Below the pieces are notes generated by a model, which was not told the origin of the DNA, searched no databases, and was given only the letters and a program-made list of their open reading frames with translations. From JAFDVJ01 sp964487505 (GTDB lineage Bacteria > Acidobacteriota > Blastocatellia > Pyrinomonadales > Pyrinomonadaceae), in NCBI GenBank assembly GCA_964487505.1, contig CAZARD010000100.1:1-16057 (forward strand): 16,057 bases of DNA, given 5' to 3'. A program made the translations under genes and the position numbers. Below are positions 1 through 7,212 of this stretch, piece by piece. Every line of letters begins with the position of its first letter. Position 1 is the stretch's first letter.

Positions 1-17
1 ATTTGGGATTTGGGATT
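1..17. repeat. Partial heptanucleotide array at the window edge
   Basis: Two copies of ATTTGGG and a partial third run in from the window edge. This is the reverse complement of the AAATCCC unit seen at several other junctions in the window, so it is probably the tail of an array extending to the left. Confidence 0.55.
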
Positions 18-134
18 GCCGCGGCGGCTCGGGCGCCAGTCAAATGCCGCGAAAGCGAAAAACCATTGCGCGGCGGCGGGAGTTGTAGTAAAAACGTAGC
101 GTAGCCCCGACCAAATAGTTCAAGGAGAAACGCT

Positions 135-395
135 ATGTTCCATATCATCGGACAGCTCATTACGGGACTGATCGTCGGCGCGATCGCGCAGCTTCTGCTG
201 ATCGGCAACGATCCCGGAGGCTGGTCTTTGCGCGGCCTCTTGATCACGATGGGGATCGGCGTCGCCGGATCGCTGATCGGCACGTTCGCCGGCCGCGTCA
301 TCTGGAAAGACCAGAACTACCGCGCCGGCTGGATCGTTTCGATCGCCGGCGCCGTGCTGCTTCTGGTCATTTTCAGGGTGTTTCTGAAGTTCTGA
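135..395 (+). CDS. GlsB/YeaQ/YmgE-family small membrane protein
   Basis: An 86-residue, strongly hydrophobic protein with three predicted membrane segments at about residues 4-24, 31-53 and 64-84. Glycines are frequent (GLIVGAIAQLL; GIGVAGSLIGTFAG). Length, three-helix layout and the GxxxG-rich pattern fit the GlsB/YeaQ/YmgE family, also called transglycosylase-associated proteins. These are inner-membrane proteins linked to stress responses, and their biochemical role is poorly defined. The ATG is supported by AGGAG about eight bases upstream (122-126). The gene converges on the amylase gene, with 49 bases between the stops, and stands alone on its strand. Family assignment is by pattern recognition. 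The function in this organism is unknown. Confidence 0.8.
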   Translation: MFHIIGQLITGLIVGAIAQLLLIGNDPGGWSLRGLLITMGIGVAGSLIGTFAGRVIWKDQNYRAGWIVSIAGAVLLLVIFRVFLKF

Positions 396-444
396 TCCCG
401 AAATCGAGAGCGACCGGATCTCGCCATCAAGCGGAGCGTGAGCT

Positions 445-3429
445 CTATCTGACGAAAGCCGCCGGAACCGCGAGGTCGGTCGGGAGGCCGAAGCCCTGGA
501 TCAACGTTCCCGCGTTCGAGCGCTGAACGAACCAGGTCGCCGACGATTGCCTGAAGACTGCAGCGTCGGATCGGCCGTCGCCGTCGTAATCGCCGGGCGC
601 AGGGACGTCGCCGGGGGCGCCGAACGGGAAAGAGTAGAAAGTGTAGTCCTCCGAGCGCAGAACGAACCATTCGCCGGTGGACGGGCGGAAGATCGCGACG
701 TCCGTCTTGCCGTCGCCGGTGTAGTCTCCCTGGACCGTCTTGTCCGTCGCCGTCCCGAAAGTCACCGCGATCGTCCCCGCCGACGAGCGGTTCAGCCACC
801 ATTGCCCGAGGCTTGGCCTATAGATCGCGATATCGGTCTTGGCGTCGCCGTCATAGTCGGCCGCCACCGGAAGATCGCCCGTGGCACCGAACGACTGGAT
901 CGTCGTGCCGGCGTCGGACGAGCGCTGGACGAACCACGTCGAACTTGAAGGCCGGAAGACGGCCGCGTCGGCCTTCCCGTCGCCGTCGTAGTCGCCCGGG
1001 ACGGGAACGTCGCCGGCTGCGCCGAACGGGAACGAATAGAACGAGAAGTCCTCGCTCCGGAGTACGAACCAACTGCCCGCGGACGGCCGGTAGATCGCGA
1101 CGTCCGTCTTGCCGTCGCCGGTGAAATCGGCCGGCGTCAGGATGTCGGACGAATTGCCGAACGTATGGACGATCAGACCGTCGGCGCTGCGCCCGAGCCA
1201 CCATTGCCCGTTCGACGGCCGGAAGATCGAAAGATCCGTCTTGCCGTCCCCGTCGAAATCGAAAGGCGTTCCGGCGCGCGGCGCGAGGATCATTCCGCCG
1301 CGCGCGGGGATCGTGACGTTGACCGTGCCGCCGGCGACGGCGTAGTTTCCGGATCCGAGTTGGTCCGCGAGGATCGTTCCATCGGCGAAAAGGGAAGCGA
1401 CCGGGAGCGAAGCGGTGTTCGCCGCCGCGCCGTTGTTCATCGCGACGACGAGTTTCTCGGATCCTTCCGTGCGCGCATACGCGAAAGTGTTGTCATCGGT
1501 CGAGGATGCGGTCGTATCGCCGGTCAGGACGGTCGAGAATTCTCCCGTTCGAAGTGCCTTGAAACGCTTGCGGACGGCGCCGAGTTTCGAATAGTAACCG
1601 ATCAGCGAATTGTCGGCCGGTCCGTATATGTTCTGATCGCCGGCCTCGTCCGCCCAAGGGTACGGCGCGCGGTTGTACGGATCGTCCTCGGGAAGCCCTC
1701 CCGGGCTGTTCCCGACAGACGGCGAATTGATCCCCGCCTCGTCGCCGTAATAGACCATCGGCGCTCCGATGTAAGTGAACTGGACCAACGCTGCGAGCTT
1801 GAGCCGCTCTTTGGCCTGTACGAGCCCGGTGTCGCCGAGCACCGTGAAAGAGTAAAGCGCGCGGTTCGTGTCGTGGGAATCGAGCAGGTTGAGCATCGCC
1901 CTCTGCGCCGGGACGGGATAATCTTCGCGGATCGAACGTAGCGAAAAATCGAACTGCGAAGGCGTCAGCCCGAGTATCCTGTTCGATCCGCTGTTATCGT
2001 TGTCGGCCCAATCGAGGCCGCGCGCGAAGCCGATGACGTTCTTGCGGAATCGATAATTCATCACCGAATCAAGCTGGTCGCCGGCCAGATACTGGCTCGC
2101 ATCCTGGAAGATCTCGCCGATCAAAGGGCCGTCCGCCTTGAACGATTTTGCGAACCCGCGGTACTCGTTCCACCACTGGTGCGAAATGTCCGGCGCGACG
2201 TCGAACCTCCAGCCCGCGGCGCCGCGGTCGTACCAGTATTGGGTGACGTTCGTCGTCGGAGTGCGGTAGAAGAAGTCCTTGACCGCGGCGTTCTCGTTCA
2301 GCGCCGGAAGCCCGCCGAATCCGAACCAGCCCTCGTAGTCGCTGAACGTGCAGGGCGCGTTGCTGTTGTAGAAGTTGAACCAAGAGCGATACGGCGAAGC
2401 CAGGCTTTCGCAGGCGCCGACGACCGGCGAACGCCGGAAATAGTCGAAGTACTCGCTGTCCTGCGACATATGGTTCCAGACGCCGTCGAGAATGATCCGC
2501 ATACCGCGCTGGTTTGCGGCGGCCACAAGCGATAGGAAAGCGGCGTCGCCGCCGAGTTCGGGCGCGATCGCGAGGTAATCGTCGGTGTCGTAGCGATGAT
2601 TCGATCGCGCCTTGAAGATCGGATTCAGGTAGATCGCGTCGAACCCGAGCCCCTTGATGTAGTCGAGCTTGTTCTCGATGCCCTTGAGATCGCCGCCGTA
2701 GAACTGCGATCCGTAGGCGCTGTTGTTGCCGGTCGCGCGCGGGTCGACCATCCGTGTGTTCCAGGTCGTCTGGATGATGTTTGAGGCGATGGGCGCTCCG
2801 TAGAGTGACGGGCAACCGGTAGTGTTGCCGGCGCGGCACCAGTCGTTGGTGACGTCGCCGTTGCGGAAGCGGTCGGGGAAAATGTGATAGACCGAGGCAT
2901 TCTGGATCCAGGACGGTGTCGAGAAACTCGGATCGTAAACGGTCAACTGATACGACGGGAATGGTTCGACGTCGAACGGGCTTCCGACGCCGCCCTGACC
3001 GAGGTTGTCGTGATCGTCAAGGTATTGGTCGCTGTAAAAATCCTCGTCGGTTCCGTCGACAACCCGGAATTTGTAGTAAACAATCTTCCGCGTCGCCGGC
3101 GTTTGATAGTTCAGGCTCCAATAATCGTAGGTCGCGTCGAACGAGGTTATGGAAAGCGCCGTGTCGATCGGGCCGGCGGTCGTGTTGGTCGGCGGATCGT
3201 AGACGTAGGTCCTCAAGAACACGGCGGTAAGGTCGTTTCGAAAGGCGCGGAACCGGAGATTGACCGGCGTCCCCGTCGTGACCGCGCCGAACGGGGCGCG
3301 GTAGAAATCGGCAAACGAATTATGCTCGAGCCCGTTCCATTCGACGTTGTTGTCCTGCGACGCCGCCCGCGCCGCCGAGAAAGTGACCGCGACTGCGATC
3401 ACGATTGCTGCCAGTCGAATTGTTTTCAT
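445..3429 (-). CDS. Secreted GH13 alpha-amylase/neopullulanase-type glycosidase with C-terminal FG-GAP-like repeats
   Basis: A 994-residue exported enzyme predicted to cleave alpha-1,4 (possibly alpha-1,6) glucosidic bonds in starch-like glucans. Residues 1-24 form a signal peptide (hydrophobic core, then SAARAAS). Residues 28-165 look like an N-terminal beta domain of the CBM34/E-set type found in neopullulanases. The GH13 barrel spans about 175-640 with all four conserved regions: DGVWNH (315-320), GWRFDV with nucleophile D410, GEI with acid/base E439, and LDSHD with H519-D520. A beta-sandwich domain C covers about 645-720. Residues 723-994 are six DGDG-type repeats shared with the next two genes upstream on the same strand. 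The ATG at 3429 is chosen over the longer open frame to 3642 because it has AGGGGAA eight bases upstream and begins a clear signal peptide, and because the extra frame runs through a non-coding repeat. The exact glucan substrate cannot be read from the sequence. Confidence 0.92.
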   Translation of the reverse strand: MKTIRLAAIVIAVAVTFSAARAASQDNNVEWNGLEHNSFADFYRAPFGAVTTGTPVNLRFRAFRNDLTAVFLRTYVYDPPTNTTAGPIDTALSITSFDATYDYWSLNYQTPATRKIVYYKFRVVDGTDEDFYSDQYLDDHDNLGQGGVGSPFDVEPFPSYQLTVYDPSFSTPSWIQNASVYHIFPDRFRNGDVTNDWCRAGNTTGCPSLYGAPIASNIIQTTWNTRMVDPRATGNNSAYGSQFYGGDLKGIENKLDYIKGLGFDAIYLNPIFKARSNHRYDTDDYLAIAPELGGDAAFLSLVAAANQRGMRIILDGVWNHMSQDSEYFDYFRRSPVVGACESLASPYRSWFNFYNSNAPCTFSDYEGWFGFGGLPALNENAAVKDFFYRTPTTNVTQYWYDRGAAGWRFDVAPDISHQWWNEYRGFAKSFKADGPLIGEIFQDASQYLAGDQLDSVMNYRFRKNVIGFARGLDWADNDNSGSNRILGLTPSQFDFSLRSIREDYPVPAQRAMLNLLDSHDTNRALYSFTVLGDTGLVQAKERLKLAALVQFTYIGAPMVYYGDEAGINSPSVGNSPGGLPEDDPYNRAPYPWADEAGDQNIYGPADNSLIGYYSKLGAVRKRFKALRTGEFSTVLTGDTTASSTDDNTFAYARTEGSEKLVVAMNNGAAANTASLPVASLFADGTILADQLGSGNYAVAGGTVNVTIPARGGMILAPRAGTPFDFDGDGKTDLSIFRPSNGQWWLGRSADGLIVHTFGNSSDILTPADFTGDGKTDVAIYRPSAGSWFVLRSEDFSFYSFPFGAAGDVPVPGDYDGDGKADAAVFRPSSSTWFVQRSSDAGTTIQSFGATGDLPVAADYDGDAKTDIAIYRPSLGQWWLNRSSAGTIAVTFGTATDKTVQGDYTGDGKTDVAIFRPSTGEWFVLRSEDYTFYSFPFGAPGDVPAPGDYDGDGRSDAAVFRQSSATWFVQRSNAGTLIQGFGLPTDLAVPAAFVR
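448..1263 (-). repeat. Copy 1 of the shared C-terminal six-repeat module
   Basis: This encodes residues 723-994 of the amylase. The six units are 44-48 residues long, start with D(F/Y)(D/T)GD(G/A)(K/R), and follow an A-B-C-A'-B'-C' order. A units carry GQWWL, B units FYSFPFG and C units TWFVQRS. This copy is the most divergent of the three and ends in AAFVR instead of NYxVRP. The DxDGDGxxD loops look like calcium-binding loops of FG-GAP/VCBS propeller blades. Confidence 0.85.
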
Positions 3430-3435
3430 CCCGGA

Positions 3436-3442
3436 TTCCCCT
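3436..3442 (-). promoter_or_regulatory. Ribosome binding site of the amylase gene
   Basis: AGGGGAA on the minus strand with eight bases to the ATG at 3429. It decides the start in favour of the signal-peptide methionine. Confidence 0.7.
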
Positions 3443-3457
3443 AAACAAACTTTGTTT
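3443..3457. promoter_or_regulatory. Perfect 15-base palindrome in the amylase leader, candidate operator
   Basis: AAACAAA-C-TTTGTTT is a perfect inverted repeat with 7-base arms. It lies between the predicted transcription start and the ribosome binding site, where a bound repressor could act. Half of it (TTTGTTTAGG read on the minus strand) recurs in front of the BNR gene. The operator role is inferred from position only. Confidence 0.35.
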
Positions 3458-3464
3458 GGAAACC

Positions 3465-3494
3465 ATACTAAGATGCGGGGGGCGGAAAAGTCAA
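3465..3494 (-). promoter_or_regulatory. Predicted sigma70-type promoter of the amylase gene
   Basis: On the minus strand, TTGACT (3494-3489) is a -35 box with 5 of 6 consensus matches. An 18-base spacer separates it from TAGTAT (3470-3465), a -10 box with 4 of 6. Transcription would start near 3458, leaving a leader of about 30 bases. Confidence 0.45.
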
Positions 3495-3509
3495 AATAGC
3501 CGTCGGGGA

Positions 3510-3640
3510 GATTTCGGATTTCGGATTTTCGATTTTGGACTCTCGATCTGAATCGGAAATCCAAAAATGGCACGTCACGCGTGAACGCGTATCTTTTACG
3601 GATTGACGCAATCCAAAATCGAAAATCCAAAATCCGAATC
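3510..3640. repeat. Inverted pair of heptanucleotide arrays (TIR-like, 131 bases)
   Basis: The left arm (3510-3539) reads as GATTTCG, GATTTCG, GATTTTC, GATTTTG units. The right arm (3612-3640) is its reverse complement, with 17 identical bases (GGATTTTCGATTTTGGA) and about 29 aligned bases with one mismatch and one gap. The 72 bases between contain a further fragment of the unit and an ACGCGT-rich stretch. The right arm reaches into the stop codon of the BNR gene. Together they could form a large hairpin in RNA or mark a small mobile element, but no terminator U-tract is evident. Confidence 0.7.
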
Positions 3641-6600
3641 ACGGCCTGACGCCGTAGTTCGGGACCGGAAGATCGGTCGCGGCGCCGAAGCCCTGGATCA
3701 GCAGTCCGGCGGTCGAGCGCTGGACGTACCAGGTCGCGCCCGACGGGCGGAACACGGCGGCGTCGAACTTTCCGTCGCCGTCATAATCGCCGGGCGACGG
3801 AAGATCGCCGCTCGCGCCGAACGGGAACGAGAAGAACGACGAATCCTCGCTGCGCAGAATGAACCATTCGCCGGTCGAAGGCCGCCAGATCGCGACGTCC
3901 GCCTTGCCGTCGCCTGTGTAGTCGCCCTGCACGTTCTTATCGGTAGATGTCCCGAAAGTGTGGACGATCAGCCCCGCGGTCGAGCGGTTCAGCCACCATT
4001 GCCCGAGGCTCGGCCGGTAGATCGCGATGTCCGCCTTGCCGTCGCCGTCGTAATCGGCCGGGACGGGGAAATCGGTCGACGAACCGAACCCGGCGATCGT
4101 TGTCCCGCCGCTCGAGCGTTGAATGAACCAGGTCGCCGAAGAGGGCCGGAACACGGCCGCGTCGGCTTTTGCGTCGCCGTCATAATCGGCCGGGACGGGA
4201 ATGTCGCCCGACGTTCCGAACGGGAAAGAGTAGAACGTCGAATCCTCCGATCTGAGGACATACCAACTGCCGTCGGACGGCCTGAAGATCGCGACGTCCG
4301 TCTTGCCGTCGCCGGTGAAATCGGCCGGGGCGAGATTGTCGGCCGAATTCCCGAAGGTGTGGACGATCAGACCCGCGGTCGAACGGTTCAGCCACCATTG
4401 TCCGCTCGAGGGCCGGAAGATCGAAATGTCGGTCCTGGCGTCGCCGTCGAAGTCTAGATGCCGCCGGACGGTCGGTTCGATCACCGGGATTTCGAACATT
4501 CCCTTGCCGTGCGTCGCGATCCGAAGCTTGCGGGGCGCGGCCGAAATTGCCATATCGAACACGGCCGCGCGCGGCAGACCGGTGCCGAACGGCGACCACG
4601 TCGAGCCCCCGTCGGTCGATGCATAAACGCCGATGTCGGTTCCGGCGTAAAGGATGTTCGAGTTCAACGGATCGACGACGAAAGCACTCACCGGAACTGC
4701 CGGAATAGTTCCGGAGATGTTCGTCCAGGTCGGCGCGCCGGCGGTCCAGTTCGTCGTTTTGAACACGTTCGCGACGCCGAAGTTCGCGACGGTGACATAC
4801 GCCGTCGAGGAGTTGTTCGGATCGATCACGGCACGGGCGATGAAGCCGTTCGTGACCTGGTTCGTCGGGTCGAGATCGGTCAAGGTCGTGCTGCCATCCC
4901 TCACGCCCCACAGGCCGCCGTCGCGTAGTCCGACGATCCTGATATTGTCGTTCTGCGCCGAGATGCCGATCGCGCTGACCGCGATGCCGCTCGAGATCGG
5001 CGCCTGGCTGACCACGGTGTGGCTGGTGCCGTTGTCGGCCGAGCGGTAGAGACGGTCGGTGCCGTAGTAGACCGTGTTCGGATTTCCGGGCCCGCTTTCG
5101 AGCGGGGCGTAGAACAGCACCGCGGTGTCGGCGCAGTTGATGCCGTTGGCCGGGGTCGTTCCGTTGCACCCGCGGAAACTCCAGCCGGCGGACGTCGTGG
5201 CGCGCGTTGCGTATCCGACGACGTTGTTCAGCTGGCTGAAGTACGTGTGATACATCCGGACATTGGTCGTGTCTGCCGCATTCTGGTCGATGACCGTGTA
5301 GCCGCCGTCGCCGCCGTCGACGCGGTTCCATCCGCTTGCCGGCGGATCAAGATAAAGTGTGCCGTTGTCCTGCGTGCCGCCGATCGTGAAATTCGAACTC
5401 GTCGGATGCACGGCGATGCTCATGAACTGCGTCGCGAAAAACTGAGAACTGTTGAGATGCGTGTAGCCGGCGCCGCCATTGGTCGATTTGTAAATGCCGC
5501 CGTCCGTCCCAAGATAAACGACGTTCGGGTTCGACGGCGCGACCGTGAGCGCGTGAGTGTCGACGTGGACGCCCGCGCCGCCTTCGGTGAACGCCGTCCC
5601 GCCGGTCGTCGAAAACGCCGCGACCACGGCCGGAGAGCCTCCGAGATAGAGCTTGTTGACGTTCGTCGGGTCGACGGCGATCGCGATGTCATAGAAACAC
5701 TGCGGGGTGCAGAAATTGTTGTCGATGCGCTCGGTCCACGACGCTCCGCCGTCGGTCGAGATCAGCACCCTGCCGCCGAGGTTCCCGGATGCCGCGTAGA
5801 AGGTCGCGTTCGCATCACCGACCGGATGGATCGAGGTCAACTCGGTGTTCAGTTCGCTCGTCGAAGTGCCGGAGTAGGAAAATGTCTGGTTGAATGTCGG
5901 CGTCGCGGCGAGGGCGTCGGTCGAGCGGTAGATCCCGCCCGTCGGCCCGCTGGCGACAAGACCGGCGACCAGGATGTTCGGGTTTGAAGGATCGATCGCG
6001 ATGTCACGGACGCTCGAGTTGGTGTTTGCCGCGAGGCCCGTCAGCTTCGTGAACGTCGGAACGCCGCTCGTGGCGTTCGTCGAGCGGTAAACGCCTCGCG
6101 AAGGAAGGACCGGGTTCGCGGCACCTCCGATACCGCCGAGCCCGGAGGTTGTCGACACGAAGATCGTGGCCGGGTCCGTCGGATGAACGACGATCTCGCT
6201 GATCGCGCGGCCCGTGAACACGTCGGCATTGCCGGCATCCTTGTTCAGTGGCCCGGTGAGGTTTGCCGTCGTCGAGGCGTTGTCGATACGGTATATGCCG
6301 ACGCCAAAAAAACTGTCCGTCGAGAAGTTCGGTTCGCCCGTTCCGACATAGACGACCTCGGGATTTGAAGGTGAAATCGCGACGGCGCCGATCGCGAGGC
6401 TCTGCGCGCCGTCCATCAGCGGCGTCCAGTTCGTTCCGCCGTCGGTCGATCGGTAAAGTCCGCCCTGCGCGGTTCCGACGTAGACGATGTTCTCGTTCGT
6501 CGGATGGACGGCGATGGCGATCGTCCGGCCCGAATACCTCGCCGATCCGGAAACGATCGGCGCCGGCCCGATCGCCGTCCACGCCGCCGTCAGTGATAGC

Positions 6601-6923
6601 TTGTCCGGAGATTCCGGACGCGATCGAAGAGACTCTTCCTGTTTCTCGATCTTCTCGACTGCATCCTGCCGCAGGCGCGGGTCGACCGGTTTGCCGTCCT
6701 CGATCCCGCGACGGAGCGCTGCCGCTTTCGCCCGGTTCTCGAGGTATTCTTCCTTTGCGATTCCCGGATCGATCGCCGAATTCCGGCGTTCGCGGAGCAA
6801 TGCCGGCATATCGGGCTCGTCCTCGATCAGCATCTCCGCAAGCGTCCGCGTCAACGGTGTCCAAAAAACAAAGGTCACTGCGGCGATTCCGGCGAATCCC
6901 AGCGCAAAGGCAAGTCTTTTCAT
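3639..6923 (-). CDS. Exported Asp-box (BNR/sortilin-like) beta-propeller protein with C-terminal FG-GAP-like repeats
   Basis: A 1094-residue protein. Residues 4-21 are a hydrophobic N-terminal segment without an obvious cleavage site, so it may be an uncleaved membrane anchor. Residues 30-110 are charged and helical, probably coiled coil. From about 113 to 815 there are repeated blades with Asp-box motifs such as STDGGTNW (159-166), STDGGASW and STDGGSTW. These alternate with HPTNENIVYVGT-like strands, as in BNR/Vps10-type propellers that hold glycans or proteins at the surface. No catalytic set of a sialidase or xyloglucanase is evident, so a binding role is more likely than an enzymatic one. 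Residues 823-1094 are the six-repeat module shared with its neighbours. The ATG at 6923 is preferred over TTG at 6929 because AGGAG sits six bases before it and would abut the TTG. The specific ligand is unknown. Confidence 0.85.
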   Translation of the reverse strand: MKRLAFALGFAGIAAVTFVFWTPLTRTLAEMLIEDEPDMPALLRERRNSAIDPGIAKEEYLENRAKAAALRRGIEDGKPVDPRLRQDAVEKIEKQEESLRSRPESPDKLSLTAAWTAIGPAPIVSGSARYSGRTIAIAVHPTNENIVYVGTAQGGLYRSTDGGTNWTPLMDGAQSLAIGAVAISPSNPEVVYVGTGEPNFSTDSFFGVGIYRIDNASTTANLTGPLNKDAGNADVFTGRAISEIVVHPTDPATIFVSTTSGLGGIGGAANPVLPSRGVYRSTNATSGVPTFTKLTGLAANTNSSVRDIAIDPSNPNILVAGLVASGPTGGIYRSTDALAATPTFNQTFSYSGTSTSELNTELTSIHPVGDANATFYAASGNLGGRVLISTDGGASWTERIDNNFCTPQCFYDIAIAVDPTNVNKLYLGGSPAVVAAFSTTGGTAFTEGGAGVHVDTHALTVAPSNPNVVYLGTDGGIYKSTNGGAGYTHLNSSQFFATQFMSIAVHPTSSNFTIGGTQDNGTLYLDPPASGWNRVDGGDGGYTVIDQNAADTTNVRMYHTYFSQLNNVVGYATRATTSAGWSFRGCNGTTPANGINCADTAVLFYAPLESGPGNPNTVYYGTDRLYRSADNGTSHTVVSQAPISSGIAVSAIGISAQNDNIRIVGLRDGGLWGVRDGSTTLTDLDPTNQVTNGFIARAVIDPNNSSTAYVTVANFGVANVFKTTNWTAGAPTWTNISGTIPAVPVSAFVVDPLNSNILYAGTDIGVYASTDGGSTWSPFGTGLPRAAVFDMAISAAPRKLRIATHGKGMFEIPVIEPTVRRHLDFDGDARTDISIFRPSSGQWWLNRSTAGLIVHTFGNSADNLAPADFTGDGKTDVAIFRPSDGSWYVLRSEDSTFYSFPFGTSGDIPVPADYDGDAKADAAVFRPSSATWFIQRSSGGTTIAGFGSSTDFPVPADYDGDGKADIAIYRPSLGQWWLNRSTAGLIVHTFGTSTDKNVQGDYTGDGKADVAIWRPSTGEWFILRSEDSSFFSFPFGASGDLPSPGDYDGDGKFDAAVFRPSGATWYVQRSTAGLLIQGFGAATDLPVPNYGVRP
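3642..4458 (-). repeat. Copy 2 of the shared C-terminal six-repeat module
   Basis: This encodes residues 823-1094 of the BNR protein in the same A-B-C-A'-B'-C' order as copies 1 and 3, ending in PVPNYGVRP. It is visibly closer to copy 3 than to copy 1: B reads SDGSWYVLRSEDSTFYSFPFG in both copies 2 and 3 apart from neighbouring positions, and the C-terminal tails match. Confidence 0.85.
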
Positions 6924-6929
6924 CTGCAA

Positions 6930-6934
6930 CTCCT
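6930..6934 (-). promoter_or_regulatory. Ribosome binding site of the BNR gene
   Basis: AGGAG on the minus strand, six bases before the ATG at 6923. It excludes the in-frame TTG at 6929, which would directly follow it. Confidence 0.7.
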
Positions 6935-6984
6935 AAACAAATTCGGCTTCCTGCAGACCGCGGGCGCGGTCATATCTTCAGAAA

Positions 6985-7013
6985 ATGGTAGTTTCTCGGA
7001 CGCGAATCTGCAA
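6985..7013 (-). promoter_or_regulatory. Weak candidate promoter of the BNR gene
   Basis: On the minus strand, TTGCAG (7013-7008), a 17-base spacer and TACCAT (6990-6985) match the consensus at 4 of 6 positions each. The leader would be about 55 bases. This is only a weak call, although the terminator after the preceding gene makes a separate promoter in this gap likely. Confidence 0.25.
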
Positions 7014-7130
7014 GCGAGTCGGAATGCGAGGGCTTTCGTGCGCCGCCGCACCAAGCCTGGACGTGAAACAACAATCTCCGCCGAATCCCCCGTCCGGGCT
7101 CTGCCAGGCCACGCAAGGACGTGTGTGCCC

Positions 7131-7165
7131 CAATCCCAGATCCCCGATCCCAGATCCCAAATCGA
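7131..7165. repeat. Heptanucleotide array, five units
   Basis: An exact 7-base period: CAATCCC, AGATCCC, CGATCCC, AGATCCC, AAATCGA. It lies just beyond the predicted terminator of the delta-60 gene, in the gap before the BNR gene. Confidence 0.75.
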
Positions 7166-7166
7166 A

Positions 7167-7194
7167 AGGGCCTCGCCGTTTCCGACTAGGCCCT
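7167..7194 (-). terminator. Probable terminator of the delta-60 gene
   Basis: On the minus strand, AGGGCCT and AGGCCCT form a 7-bp stem around a 14-base loop, followed by TTTCGATTT. It starts about 18 bases after the stop codon. The stem is GC-rich but the T-run is short and interrupted. Confidence 0.5.
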
Positions 7195-7212
7195 GTTTGA
7201 ATCGCACCGGAG

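Noticed and set aside
405..423. Small inverted repeat CGAGA...TCTCG between the convergent GlsB-like and amylase genes
   Set aside because: Only five base pairs with a nine-base loop and no T-run on either strand, too weak to call a terminator.
3430..3642. Extended N-terminus of the amylase frame up to 3642
   Set aside because: The extra 71 residues are translated from the heptad arrays and the promoter region, and a good ribosome binding site plus signal peptide mark the start at 3429.
4180..5331. Long minus-strand frame inside the BNR gene, and similar frames inside the other repeat genes
   Set aside because: Arginine-rich out-of-frame shadows caused by the repeated GC-rich coding sequence; no start signals or recognisable domains.
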